In this document: positions 18,259 through 26,464 of the stretch, one piece after another
Layout of the letters: each line of letters begins with the position of its first letter
How positions within the stretch are numbered: position 1 is the first letter of the stretch
Assembly: GCA_944327285.1 (NCBI GenBank)
Contig: CALVHG010000021.1
Span: 1 to 40,893, forward strand
Length of the DNA: 40,893 nucleotides
Source of the DNA: an uncultured Desulfovibrio sp.
GTDB taxonomy: Bacteria; Desulfobacterota; Desulfovibrionia; Desulfovibrionales; Desulfovibrionaceae
Reading direction: 5' to 3'
Notes under the pieces: model-generated
What the model was told of the DNA's origin: nothing
What the model saw: the letters and a program-made list of their open reading frames with translations, nothing else
Database searches by the model: none
Program-made: the position numbers and the translations under genes

Positions 18259-18394
18259 AGCCTGCGACGCGCGGCAATACGCCAGCTTGCGGATATCCCC
18301 GACGAAACGGGGAAAAGCGCAGGCGGGCCCCTTTGTTTTTTGTCCTGCGCCGTGTACTCTTGCGCTGCGCCCGGAGCCAATCGGGAGGATTGTT

Positions 18395-18745
18395 ATGAGT
18401 CTGCTTGTCTATGTGACTATGCCGGATCAGGAATCCGGTCTGCGCCTTGCCCGCCGTCTGGTGGAAGCGCGTCTGGCGGCCGGAGTGAACCTCGTGCCGG
18501 GCGTCCTGTCCGTGTATCGCTGGCGTAATGCCGTGCGCGAACACGGCGAATGTCTGCTGCTGGCGCAGGTCGCGCGGACGGCCTTTGCGGAGGCGCGTGC
18601 GCTGATCGTGCGGGAACATCCCTATGAAGTTCCCTGTATTATGGCGCTGCCTCTGTGCGACGGGCACGAACCCTTTTTGCAATGGATTGCGGACAATTCC
18701 TTTCCCGGCGGCGCAACGTCCGTTTCGGAAGACTCGTCTTCCTGA
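18395..18745 (+). CDS. cutA: CutA1-like divalent cation tolerance protein
   Basis: A 116-residue small cytosolic protein of the CutA1 family, which forms trimers with a PII-like fold; its link to copper tolerance is historical and its biochemical role is unclear. Family features visible are the start VYVTMPDQESGLRLARRLVEARLAAGVNLVPGV (interrupted here only by being quoted as one block of family positions 5-37), the SVYRWR strand, and EHPYEVPCIMALPL near the C-terminus. GGGAGG at 18383-18388 fixes the start at ATG 18395. The pfkB-type kinase gene follows 69 bp later on the same strand. Confidence 0.9.
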   Translation: MSLLVYVTMPDQESGLRLARRLVEARLAAGVNLVPGVLSVYRWRNAVREHGECLLLAQVARTAFAEARALIVREHPYEVPCIMALPLCDGHEPFLQWIADNSFPGGATSVSEDSSS

Positions 18746-18814
18746 CGCGTTTCCGGCCGGGTCTGCGCCCGCAAAAGAACCGCACCGCGGAAAATACTCT
18801 CAGGAGAAATAAGC

Positions 18815-19762
18815 ATGTCTATCTATGTTTCCGGATCTCTGGCCTTTGACCGTATTATGACGTTCAAGGGCAATCTGCACGATCATATTCTCATGGACAA
18901 GCTGCGTATGATCAGCGTCAGCTTCATGGTGGACAGCATGGACGAGCGGCGCGGCGGCTGCGCGGGAAATATCGCCTACAGTCTGGCCCTGCTGGGCGAG
19001 AAGCCTGTGCTGGTGGCCGCCGCCGGCCGGGACTTTGACGGCTACGCCCGTTTCCTTGAGGAACAGGGCGTTTCGCTGGAAGGCGTGCGTCGCGTTCCCG
19101 ATGTCTTCACGGCGTTGTGCTACATTACGAGCGATTTGAACGGCAATCAGATTACGGGTTTCTATCCCGGAGCCATGAACACGCCCGCGGACTATGCCTT
19201 CCCGCATCTGGACGCGGCGACGGATATCGGCATTGTCTCGCCCGGCAACATGGAAGACATGCGCCGTCTCCCCGCCTTCTACAAGGAAAAAGGCGTGCGC
19301 TATATCTATGATCCGGGGCAGCAGCTGCCCGTGCTGAGCAAGGAAGACCTTGCGGCGGGCATTGAAGGCTCCTTTGCCTGCGTGACCAACGATTATGAAA
19401 TCAGCATGGTCTGCAAGAAGCTGGAGCTGCGGGAAGAGGATTTGCTGCAAAAAACGCGCTGGCTCGTGACCACGCTGGGCGCGGAAGGGCAGCGCGTGCG
19501 TTCCGCCGACGGCACAGATGTGCGCATTCCGGCGCTGAACTGTCGCAAGGTGGCCGATCCTACCGGGGCGGGCGACGCGCACCGCGCCGGTCTGCTGACG
19601 GGCATCGCGCGCGGTCTTTCCGTGCCGGAAGCCGCCAAGATCGGGGCTGTCAGCGCCACTTACGCCATCGAGCATGTGGGCACGCAGGAACACGCCTACA
19701 GCCGCGAAGCCTTTACGCGCCGCTATGAGGAAGCCTTCGGGCCGCTGCCCGTGCGCCTGTAG
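18815..19762 (+). CDS. PfkB-family sugar/nucleoside kinase (adenosine kinase-like)
   Basis: A 315-residue ribokinase-fold kinase that phosphorylates a sugar or nucleoside hydroxyl with ATP. It shows the N-terminal IYVSGSLAFDRIM, the glycine-rich substrate-binding GGCAGNIAYSLALLG (about residues 47-61), and the PfkB signature 2 DPTGAGDAHRAG (about 247-258) with the catalytic aspartate. The pattern DRIM plus GGxAGN and the overall length match the bacterial adenosine-kinase-like group, but the substrate is not proved. AGGAG lies 9 nt upstream of ATG 18815. Confidence 0.87.
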   Translation: MSIYVSGSLAFDRIMTFKGNLHDHILMDKLRMISVSFMVDSMDERRGGCAGNIAYSLALLGEKPVLVAAAGRDFDGYARFLEEQGVSLEGVRRVPDVFTALCYITSDLNGNQITGFYPGAMNTPADYAFPHLDAATDIGIVSPGNMEDMRRLPAFYKEKGVRYIYDPGQQLPVLSKEDLAAGIEGSFACVTNDYEISMVCKKLELREEDLLQKTRWLVTTLGAEGQRVRSADGTDVRIPALNCRKVADPTGAGDAHRAGLLTGIARGLSVPEAAKIGAVSATYAIEHVGTQEHAYSREAFTRRYEEAFGPLPVRL

Positions 19763-19777
19763 TTTTTTGTTATTCCG

Positions 19778-20345
19778 GGGGAAGGAAACCCCCTTCGCTG
19801 GCGCGCAAGGGTGTTTCCTTCCCCCGGCCCCCCATCCTTCCCCCAACGCGCCTTTATTTGGAGGATGAAACATTGCGGGAATGCCGTCGCATTTCCTGCG
19901 GCAACCGTCCCCCGGAAACAGGAACTTCGGAAAGCGTGGCAGGTATATTCAGGCAAGTTCAAATACGCTGGGCGACGTAAGCCTTACGGGTATCGACAGC
20001 AGAGATAAAGGGGCTTCCCCCCAGAAGAACGATTTAGAGCCCTTCTCTTTTGAAAAAAGGCAAAACGCGAGGCGGCGGCACAGCGCCGTCCGGCCCAAAG
20101 TGAGCGGAAAAACCGCGTTTTTCCCGCGAAACGACAGGCCGTATGGTTTGAGACGCGCAGCGTTTCAAACTGAAAATGCTCTAGGGCCTGTTAAGACAAA
20201 TTTACAATTTATTTCAAATAAATAGAAATATCTGACGCTCCTGCTCCCTCTGAAAAGCGCGCTGGGGAAGGGATGGGGGGCTTGGGGGGAAGGGGAACCC
20301 CTCTCGCGCGAGCAGAGGGGGTCCCCCTCCTCCCAAACTGTTTAC
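19778..20345. repeat. Large composite repeat block: R3, R2, R1 copy C and inverted R3
   Basis: The 587-bp gap between the PfkB gene and rfbA holds no gene. It contains R3 (19778-19868, plus), an R2 core around 19955-20030, a complete 149-bp R1 copy C (20035-20183, TAGAGC...GCTCTA), an AT-rich linker that recurs inverted at 97-142, and a second R3 copy (20240-20335) in inverted orientation. The two facing R3 copies could form a long stem, and the inverted copy lies just past the rfbA stop. Confidence 0.7.
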
Positions 20346-20349
20346 AGGC

Positions 20350-21237
20350 CTAGCCGAGCCAGGTGTCGCCGTCGGCCAGCTCCAGCAGATACTGTCCGTA
20401 GCCTGATTTGCACAGCGGCAGCGCCAGCTTGCGCAGCTGATCGCCGGAAATAAAGCCCTTGCGCCAGGCGATTTCTTCCGGGCAGGCAACCTTGAGGCCC
20501 TGCCGCATCTGTACGGCCTGCACAAAATTGGCGGCCGCCAGCAGGGATTCATGCGTCCCTGTGTCAAGCCAGGCCACTCCTCGCCCTATGCGTTCCACAT
20601 GAAGGCTTTCCTGCTGCAGGTAACGGTTGTTGACGTCGGTTATTTCCAGTTCGCCGCGGGCGGATGGTTTGATGGACCGCGCAATGTCCACAACCTGCGC
20701 GTCATAGAAATACAGGCCGGTAACGGCGTAATTTGACTTGGGTTCCGAAGGCTTTTCCTCAATGCTGATGGCCTGCCCCCGGCGGTCGAATTCTACAACG
20801 CCGTAGCGCTGCGGATCGCTGACATGATAGCCGAAGACCGTTGCGCCCTGCTCGCGCGCGTCGGCTCTGGCCAGCAGCTCCGCCAGCCCCTGCCCGAAAA
20901 AGATATTGTCGCCGAGAATCAGGCAGGATGGAGCTCCCGCCAGAAAATCTTCCGCCAGCAGAAATGCCTGCGCCAGACCTTCGGGGCGCGGCTGCTCTAT
21001 GTAGGTCAGGCGGCAGCCCCACTGACTGCCGTCTCCCAATTGCGTCTGAAAGAGAGGGCCGTGCTCCGGCGTCGTGATGACGGCGATTTCCCGTATGCCC
21101 GCCAGCAGCAGCACGCTGAGCGGATAGTAGATCATGGGCTTGTCGTACACGGGCATGAGCTGCTTGCTGATGCTGCAGGTGAGCGGATGGAGCCGGGTGC
21201 CGGAGCCGCCTGCGAGGATGATGCCTTTGCGTTGCAT
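20350..21237 (-). CDS. rfbA: Glucose-1-phosphate thymidylyltransferase
   Basis: A 295-residue nucleotidyltransferase making dTDP-glucose from glucose-1-phosphate and dTTP, the first step to dTDP-rhamnose and other dTDP-deoxysugars. Motifs are [17 protein letters not shown] (nucleotide loop), [27 protein letters not shown] with the metal-binding aspartate, [27 protein letters not shown] (given as family block) and [12 protein letters not shown]. The start is ATG 21235-21237, with AGGA about 9 nt upstream; a much longer open frame upstream is non-homologous. The rfbB, rfbC and rfbD partners are not in the window. Confidence 0.94.
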   Translation of the reverse strand: MQRKGIILAGGSGTRLHPLTCSISKQLMPVYDKPMIYYPLSVLLLAGIREIAVITTPEHGPLFQTQLGDGSQWGCRLTYIEQPRPEGLAQAFLLAEDFLAGAPSCLILGDNIFFGQGLAELLARADAREQGATVFGYHVSDPQRYGVVEFDRRGQAISIEEKPSEPKSNYAVTGLYFYDAQVVDIARSIKPSARGELEITDVNNRYLQQESLHVERIGRGVAWLDTGTHESLLAAANFVQAVQMRQGLKVACPEEIAWRKGFISGDQLRKLALPLCKSGYGQYLLELADGDTWLG

Positions 21238-21408
21238 GGGCGAAATTCCTGTTGAGTGTCCATGAGCGTTCGACGCCGCGGGGCCGGAAGCGTCGTCGGC
21301 ATTCCGGCGAAACGCAGTGCTCCGCCCGGCATTCGTGCCGCGTCGCGGGCGGAGTCGCTGGGGAAAGATTGCTTTTCTGTTCATCTGCCATCGCGGGCAG
21401 CGGGATGA

Positions 21409-21451
21409 GAAAAAACAAAGAGACGCGCCGGAACTGCTCGGTGCGTCTCTT
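21409..21451 (-). terminator. Intrinsic terminator for the 109-residue protein gene
   Basis: A near-perfect 13-bp stem (21418-21430 with 21439-21451) is followed, reading the minus strand, by TTTGTTTTTTC. It terminates leftward transcription from the small gene at 21645-21974. The remaining gap (21238-21408 and 21452-21644) shows no gene. Confidence 0.75.
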
Positions 21452-21644
21452 GTCGAAATAGTCATGTCCGCATCATTGCCGGGAGGCATGCGCGCCTGTT
21501 TTGCCGTATGTGGCCCGCGTGCCGAGATGATGCCGACAGACCCTCCCCGATTTGTGCGACAGTGCCGTCTGTCGCAATTTCCTGCCGCGACGCTTGCCGA
21601 TACGTCTTTTGCGGCGGGGAAATTTTTACCCGAAGTCGGGCTGC

Positions 21645-21974
21645 CTAGACGCTGAGGCTGACGCCCAGCGTGCGGGCGGAATCATGAGACTGGAACTGCT
21701 CGAAGAAATTGATTTCCTGCTGGCTCATGAAGGAAGAGGCAAATTCACTGACAGCGCCTTTGGCGGCATTGAGAATGTCCATGCCGAACGCTTCGTTGAA
21801 GAACATACGCTCGGAAACATCCAGAACGTCCGTGGGGGACAGCTGGGAGGATTTCTCCAGGGCTTCGGGGCTGAAGCTGACTACGTCGCCGTAGCTGTCT
21901 GGGGTGGAGACATTCTTTTTAGAGGTCAGTGAAGAAAATGTGTGACTGACAGCTCCCAAACCTGAAATCTGCAT
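21645..21974 (-). CDS. Small hypothetical protein (109 aa)
   Basis: I do not recognise this family. The start at 21972-21974 has GGAGGG 5 nt upstream; a longer frame to 22070 lacks a ribosome site. The protein has no signal peptide or membrane segment. It begins with [16 protein letters not shown], has a low-complexity serine/threonine-rich N-terminus and a [14 protein letters not shown] segment. The C-terminal part (about 55-100) looks helical and rich in Phe and Gln ([14 protein letters not shown]). The N-terminal composition and SPEA-type motif resemble small exported or flagellum-associated proteins, but that is only an impression. It is flanked by a terminator on its 3' side and transcribed alone. 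Confidence 0.7.
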   Translation of the reverse strand: MQISGLGAVSHTFSSLTSKKNVSTPDSYGDVVSFSPEALEKSSQLSPTDVLDVSERMFFNEAFGMDILNAAKGAVSEFASSFMSQQEINFFEQFQSHDSARTLGVSLSV

Positions 21975-22133
21975 TGCGCCCTCCGATGCAGGCTTGACCT
22001 TGCGGCCATGTTGTTCGAGATGGGGATGAGAAATGGAAAAGCTTTTTTCTCTGTACGGCGTTGTCAACAAAACATCAATACAATATGTGGAGAAAGTCTA
22101 GCTTTTATCCGTGATTTTTCTCATTTCTTTATG

Positions 22134-22157
22134 GCGCTGTCGCGTTTTCGACAGCGC
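22134..22157. other. 9-bp perfect hairpin between two small genes
   Basis: GCGCTGTCG and CGACAGCGC are separated by a 6-nt loop. On the plus strand GATTGTTATTTTT follows, which is only a loose U-tract. It lies 52 bp beyond the stop of the 96-residue gene and could be its weak terminator or a processed 3' end. Confidence 0.4.
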
Positions 22158-22208
22158 GATTGTTATTTTTGTATATGCAATGGCTATGCCAAGTGTGAAA
22201 GGCAGGTC

Positions 22209-22499
22209 TTAGCGCATAGTTTGATATTCGATATACTTTTCCAGAGAAACGTCGTAATCGTTGGTATCGGTTCTGACGATGAGGCCGTTGCGCTGCATAT
22301 AGAGGAGCAGATCCCCGTAGTAGGCTCCGTAATTATTCATGCCCATATAGCGGCGCGCAAAACGATCCATTTCGCGCATGACATCATTAAATTTATGCTT
22401 GGCATGGCGATTTTCATAGGTTTCAGACTCGCGGGCCCATGCGCCTGCGGTCTTGTAAAATTGGGCCATGTAGGCCTGAAGAATTTTCTTGGGATCCAT
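22209..22499 (-). CDS. Small hypothetical protein (96 aa)
   Basis: The family is not recognised. The frame is well supported: AAGGA lies about 9 nt before the ATG at 22497-22499, and composition is typical of the host. The protein is soluble, rich in Tyr, Met and charged residues, with no hydrophobic segment. Notable segments are MAQFYKTAGAWARESETYE and MDRFARRYMGMNNYGAYYG. A long amphipathic helix is likely over residues 25-50. It lies between another unknown gene and the EmrE-like gene, all on the minus strand with separate spacing, so no operon function can be inferred. Confidence 0.72.
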   Translation of the reverse strand: MDPKKILQAYMAQFYKTAGAWARESETYENRHAKHKFNDVMREMDRFARRYMGMNNYGAYYGDLLLYMQRNGLIVRTDTNDYDVSLEKYIEYQTMR

Positions 22500-22691
22500 A
22501 GCGTATCCTTGTCCGCCGGAATATGGTGGATGAGAGGCCGTTCAGTTGCCAGTGTTGGCGATTTTAGGGATGCTGTCAAGAATTTGCCGAGAGCTTGTCA
22601 AAAAAACATCTAGAAAAAAGTCTGAAAAATTTTACGACATTTTTTTGACGAAAATTGACGGCAATTGACCCTGCATGCAGGGGCCAGCGGT

Positions 22692-23039
22692 TCAATTGCG
22701 TTGAATCATGAGGAACATGCCCGCGATAATCAGGACGCAGCCCGCAAGCTGGCGCGGGCTGAAGGCTTCGTGGAAGAAGAGCCACGAGCAGAACAGGATG
22801 CCCACATATTGGAGCACCAGAACGGACTGCGCCACGCCCAGCGAGACATGTCGGAGCGCGGCGGCATAGATAACGCCGCCAATGCCGAAGACAGCCAAAC
22901 CCAGAAAGGAGCGCCAGGACATGATATGCAGCAACCACGGCGTCGGCGGCAACTGCGCTCCTGATTTCAGCAGAATGTTGGCGAAGGTGTTGCAGGCCAC
23001 GCAGAAGAGCAGCAGCCCCAGATGCGCCCAGTTGTTCAT
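22692..23039 (-). CDS. EmrE/ArnE-like small membrane transporter (EamA/SMR type)
   Basis: A 115-residue protein with four hydrophobic helices (about 5-25, 37-57, 66-88, 95-112), the size and topology of small multidrug resistance or ArnE/ArnF-type flippase subunits. The LLKSGAQ segment after helix 1 and SLGVAQSVLVLQYVGILFCSW in helices 3-4 fit this fold. There is no SMR-style membrane glutamate in helix 1, so drug export is less likely than lipid-linked sugar translocation (inference). Its ATG overlaps the TGA of the AsnB gene by one base, so it is translationally coupled to it. Confidence 0.75.
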   Translation of the reverse strand: MNNWAHLGLLLFCVACNTFANILLKSGAQLPPTPWLLHIMSWRSFLGLAVFGIGGVIYAAALRHVSLGVAQSVLVLQYVGILFCSWLFFHEAFSPRQLAGCVLIIAGMFLMIQRN

Positions 23040-24919
23040 CAGCCTCGCGCCTCCCGATGGAAAAAGGCGCTTTCGGCCAGCGCCAGCCATGCCCAGAGGA
23101 AGAGGCGGTGATCGCCGCGTCGCCGCCGCTGGACGTCGGCCCGCTTCCGGATGCCTTCCGGCAGCATCCACGGGCACTGTTCTTCGGGGAAGGGCGGCAG
23201 CGGCAGGGAGCGCAGCCAGAGATTAAGCGGGATGCCGAATCCTTTCTTGGGGCGGTTGATGATGGATTCCGGCAGCCAGCCCGCCAGCGCCTTTTTCAGA
23301 ATATACTTGGTGACGCCCTCGCGAATTTTGAAGCGGAAGGGAAGGCGGCGGCAGAAATCCGCAATATCGTTGTCGAGGAAGACGGCGCGGCTTTCCAGCG
23401 ACGAAAGCATGGACGCGCGATCCGTCTTGACCAGGATGTCGCCGGAAAGATAGTGCTCCACGAAAAAGGCCTGCGCCTGCTCCGGCAGGGAGAGGTGCCG
23501 GTTGCGTTCCCAGGTGGCCAGCTGGTCCGCATACAGTTCTTCCGGCGGCAGGGGGGACGCGAAGAGATCGCCCATTTCCGCGGGCTCGACGGGACTCATC
23601 CACACGGGCAGCCAGAGGGGGCGTGTGGAGGAGAGCCCGCGCAGGAAGCGACGGATCTTGAAGTCGAGGCTCATATTGGCGTCGGAGGTGGGCACCAGAT
23701 TTATGCACCGGCGCAGCAGCTGATGCAGAGGGCGGGGCATGCAGCGGCTGTACCACATGGCCGGGGCCAGCGCCTTGAACGGATCGTAGCCCGCAAAGAG
23801 CTCGTCGCCGCCGTCCCCGGACAGGGCCACGGTGACATTCTCCCGCGTAAATTCGGCCAGCAGGGCCGTGGGCAGGAGGGATGCGTCGCCCAGCGGATCG
23901 CCCACGCGGGGCAGCAGCTGCCGGACGCGCTCCTGCGCGGCGTCCAAATCCAGTTTGCGGACATGGTGGCGCACGCCGAAGTAGCGGGCGACTTCGGCCG
24001 CATAGGGGCTTTCGTCGAAGCTCTTTTCCGTAAAGCCTACGGAAAAGGCATGGATGCGTTCTGCGGGCAGCAGACGGCTCATGGCCGCGAGGACGGAACT
24101 GGAATCCACGCCGCCGGACAGAAAAACGCCAAGAGGCACGTCGCTGGCCAGGCGGCGCTGCACGGCCTGCACCAGCAGGGCGCGCAGCTCTTCCACGAGA
24201 CGAGGTTCGTCGGCGTCGCCGATAGCCTCGTCCGGCTCCAGCGCAAAGCGCCAGTAGCGGCGAATGTCCTTTTGGCCGGTGCCCAGATGCAGCGTCAGGC
24301 TGGAACCGGCGGGCAGGCTGTGCACGCCTTCAAAGATGGTTCTGTCCGCCGTGCAGTAGCCCCAGGCAAGGTAGCGCTGCACATTGGCGGCGTGCAGGCG
24401 ACCGGAGAACAAGGGCCAGTGAAAAAGAGCCTGAATTTCGCTGGCAAAGGCGAAACCGTCTTTGTGGGCGGCCCAGAACAGGGGCTTTTCGCCGAAGCGG
24501 TCGCGCGCAAGAAAGAGGCAGCGGCGGGCCTTGTCCCATATGGCCAGGGCAAACATGCCGTTGAAGCGGGCCGGAGCCTCCTCCCCCCATTCCATATAGG
24601 CATGCAGGACTGTTTCCGTATCGCTGTGGCTGCTGCGGAAGACATGGCCGCGCTTTTCCAGCTCGGCCCGTAGTTCGGGGTGATTATAGAGTTCCCCGTT
24701 GTAGACAAGAACATAGCCGCCGTCGCTGTCGTCGCCCGCCGCAAAAGGTTGCGCTCCCCCCGCATGGTCGAGGATGGACAGACGCCGATGTCCCAGCGTC
24801 ACGCCGCTGGCTTCATGCCGCCAGATGCCGCCGCCGTCGGGGCCGCGATGCCGTATGCTTTCCAGCATGGCAGGAACGGCTTCCGCCCCCTGCCGCCAGA
24901 CGCCCGCAATGCCGCACAT
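23039..24919 (-). CDS. asnB: Glutamine-hydrolysing asparagine synthase-type amidotransferase
   Basis: A 626-residue two-domain enzyme. The N-terminal glutaminase domain starts MCGIAGVW, whose Cys2 is the catalytic nucleophile after Met removal, and it contains RHRGPDGGG and YNGELYNH. The C-terminal synthetase domain has the PP-loop FLSGGVDSSSVLAAM (about 260-274) and SGDGGDELFAGYDPF, then SSLESRAVFLDNDI. Length matches the AsnB family. In gene sets like this one, AsnB paralogues often amidate sugar acids of surface polysaccharides rather than make asparagine. The downstream EmrE-like gene overlaps by one base, and an ArnC-like glycosyltransferase lies upstream, favouring a glycan role (inference). 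Confidence 0.9.
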   Translation of the reverse strand: MCGIAGVWRQGAEAVPAMLESIRHRGPDGGGIWRHEASGVTLGHRRLSILDHAGGAQPFAAGDDSDGGYVLVYNGELYNHPELRAELEKRGHVFRSSHSDTETVLHAYMEWGEEAPARFNGMFALAIWDKARRCLFLARDRFGEKPLFWAAHKDGFAFASEIQALFHWPLFSGRLHAANVQRYLAWGYCTADRTIFEGVHSLPAGSSLTLHLGTGQKDIRRYWRFALEPDEAIGDADEPRLVEELRALLVQAVQRRLASDVPLGVFLSGGVDSSSVLAAMSRLLPAERIHAFSVGFTEKSFDESPYAAEVARYFGVRHHVRKLDLDAAQERVRQLLPRVGDPLGDASLLPTALLAEFTRENVTVALSGDGGDELFAGYDPFKALAPAMWYSRCMPRPLHQLLRRCINLVPTSDANMSLDFKIRRFLRGLSSTRPLWLPVWMSPVEPAEMGDLFASPLPPEELYADQLATWERNRHLSLPEQAQAFFVEHYLSGDILVKTDRASMLSSLESRAVFLDNDIADFCRRLPFRFKIREGVTKYILKKALAGWLPESIINRPKKGFGIPLNLWLRSLPLPPFPEEQCPWMLPEGIRKRADVQRRRRGDHRLFLWAWLALAESAFFHREARG

Positions 24920-25028
24920 CGAGAGGAAAACTCCTGTTGCTTGTTACTGGAGGGCGCTTATTGCCGCCCTCCGGCAGGCAGCGCCCGCCCCTGATGGAAT
25001 CCGTACCGTTGCGGAAGGCTTTTGTAGA

Positions 25029-25985
25029 TTAGTTCTTGTCCTGCGTCCTGTTGCGGATGATATTTCTGATTTTGTAGGACTTCTTGTCCTGGGCCTCGAA
25101 GTAGGTCCGGCTCAGGACTTCCGCCAGCAGGCCCATGAGGATGGAGTTGACGCCGAGCAGGAAGGAAAGACCCGCGAAGGTCGGCAGAGGCGTCTGAATC
25201 AGGGACGTGTCGCCGAAGAATTTGAGCCCCAGCGCCCAGAGCAGGGTCAGAAGCGACAGCAGCACGGCAAACAGGCCAAAACCGCCGAAGACATAGATGG
25301 GTTTGACCAGATGGCGATCGAGGAACTTGACCACGCAGAGATCCAGAATCACCTTGAAAATGCGTTCGAGCCCATACTTGCTTTTGCCGTGCATGCGCGG
25401 ATGATGCGTGACAGGCATTTCCGTCACGCGGGCGCCCTGCCAGGAGGCGTAAATAGGAATGAAGCGGTGCATCTCGCCGTAGATGCGCACGCCGTCCAGC
25501 ACTTCGCGGCGGTATGCCTTGAGGGAGCAGCCGTAGTCGTGCAGCCGCACGCCGGAAACGAAGGAAATAAGCCGGTTGGCAATATGGCTGGGCAGGTTGC
25601 GGGTCAGCTCGGCGTCCTTGCGATCCTTGCGCCAGCCGGAAACAACGTCATAGCCTTCGTCCAGTTTGGCCACGAGGCGGCCGATATCGGCGGGGTCGTT
25701 CTGGAGATCGCCGTCCATGGGAACGATGATTTCGCCACGCGCATTGTCGATACCCGCCATGAGGGCGGCCGTCTGGCCGCAGTTGCGCGCCAGATGGATA
25801 ACTACAAGCGCCTCGTCTCCGGCGGCCAGTTCGTCAAGGATTTCGGCGCTGCCGTCCTTGCTGCCGTCGTCGATCAGCAGCAGTTCGTAGGGCGTGTGCA
25901 GCTTGCGCGCTTCTTCCGTCACCCTGGCGTGGAGTTCGCGCACATTGTCGCGCTCGTTGTAGATGGGAATGATGATGGAAATCAT
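25029..25985 (-). CDS. Family 2 glycosyltransferase, ArnC/DPM1-like with two C-terminal TM helices
   Basis: A 318-residue membrane-anchored glycosyltransferase. The catalytic domain has SIIIPIYNERDNV, LLIDDGSKDGS, the metal-binding VPMDGDLQNDPADI (DxD, about residues 93-106), HDYGCSLKAYRREV, and the HGKSKYG motif typical of polyprenyl-phosphate sugar transferases. Two helices follow at about 233-255 and 268-290. It likely transfers a sugar from a nucleotide donor to undecaprenyl phosphate on the cytoplasmic face. AAGGAG lies 7 nt upstream of ATG 25983-25985. With the following AsnB and EmrE-like genes this could form a small lipid-linked-sugar module, though a 109-bp gap separates it from asnB. 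Confidence 0.9.
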   Translation of the reverse strand: MISIIIPIYNERDNVRELHARVTEEARKLHTPYELLLIDDGSKDGSAEILDELAAGDEALVVIHLARNCGQTAALMAGIDNARGEIIVPMDGDLQNDPADIGRLVAKLDEGYDVVSGWRKDRKDAELTRNLPSHIANRLISFVSGVRLHDYGCSLKAYRREVLDGVRIYGEMHRFIPIYASWQGARVTEMPVTHHPRMHGKSKYGLERIFKVILDLCVVKFLDRHLVKPIYVFGGFGLFAVLLSLLTLLWALGLKFFGDTSLIQTPLPTFAGLSFLLGVNSILMGLLAEVLSRTYFEAQDKKSYKIRNIIRNRTQDKN

Positions 25986-26154
25986 GGGACTCCTTGCGCT
26001 GTGCGGGTTGTGTCCGAAGCGGGCAGCCGGGGATGACGGCTCTGCGGAAAGCAGAATGCCCGCATTTCTTCAGCGGTATCATGCCGCAAGCCGAAAAAGA
26101 AGGCAACCGGCAGCGCTATTGTCGTCCCGGCAATCTTTTTTGTGGAAAAAGAGC

Positions 26155-26183
26155 TTGACGCCGTGTGCCGCTTACGCTAGAAG
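26155..26183 (+). promoter_or_regulatory. Putative sigma-70 promoter of tRNA-Ala
   Basis: TTGACG (26155-26160) and TAGAAG (26178-26183) are spaced by 17 bp and lie about 25 bp upstream of the mature tRNA 5' end. The -35 box is a near-consensus match; the -10 box is poor. Confidence 0.4.
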
Positions 26184-26208
26184 ATTTCTCACGCACCGCA
26201 TGTGCTGT

Positions 26209-26284
26209 GGGGAAGTAGCTCAGCTGGGAGAGCATCGCCTTCGCAAGGCGGGGGTCGAGGGTTCAAATCCCTTCTTCTCCACCA
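26209..26284 (+). tRNA. tRNA-Ala (anticodon CGC), CCA encoded
   Basis: The cloverleaf was read by hand. Acceptor stem GGGGAAG (26209-26215) pairs with CTTCTCC, and it has the G3-U70 wobble that identifies alanine tRNAs. The D arm is GCTC...GAGC, the anticodon stem TCGCC/GGCGG with loop TTCGCAA (anticodon CGC), and the T arm GAGGG-TTCAAAT-CCCTT type. Discriminator A and an encoded CCA end the gene. Its 3' end is the presumed integration target of the element that follows. Confidence 0.93.
26262..26284 (+). other. Presumed attL (3' end of tRNA-Ala)
   Basis: The T-arm/acceptor 3' half, including CCTTCTTC (26270-26277) and CCACCA, is the usual target of tyrosine integrases. Insertion leaves the tRNA intact. 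The counterpart at the right end is given separately. Confidence 0.55.
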
Positions 26285-26305
26285 AACAAGCATTCAATGA
26301 AGTTC

Positions 26306-26351
26306 GAGAAAGTCCGCAAAGCCTTGAGCCAAGCGGACTTTCTCCGTTTTT
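26306..26351 (+). terminator. Intrinsic terminator downstream of tRNA-Ala
   Basis: A 12-bp stem (26306-26317 with 26333-26344) has a 15-nt loop and is followed by CGTTTTT. The stem core AGTCCGC/GCGGACT resembles that of the terminator at 36774-36808 just beyond the presumed right end, which may be the original one displaced by integration. Confidence 0.75.
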
Positions 26352-26397
26352 AAGGTCTTTCAGCGTTCGCCAAAGTGCATGGACATCCGCAAAAAAA

Positions 26398-26464
26398 GGG
26401 GGCAACTTTAGGGGCAAGCATGTTGCCCCCATTCCCCGCGCAAAGGAGTTGCCCCCAATGCCCC
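26398..26464. promoter_or_regulatory. Integrase arm-type site cluster, left end
   Basis: GGGGGCAACTTTAGGGGCA lies at 26398-26416, followed by inverted GTTGCCCCC at 26422-26430 and GTTGCCCCCAATGCCCC at 26448-26464. A direct match to the first is at 36672-36690 near the other end. The last site spans the ribosome site and ATG of the integrase gene, so occupancy by integrase or excisionase could shut off its own synthesis. Confidence 0.55.

Noticed and set aside
21238..21489. Extended N-terminus of RfbA (84 extra codons)
   Set aside because: The family starts at the [12 protein letters not shown] block right after ATG 21237, and the extra codons overlap a terminator hairpin.
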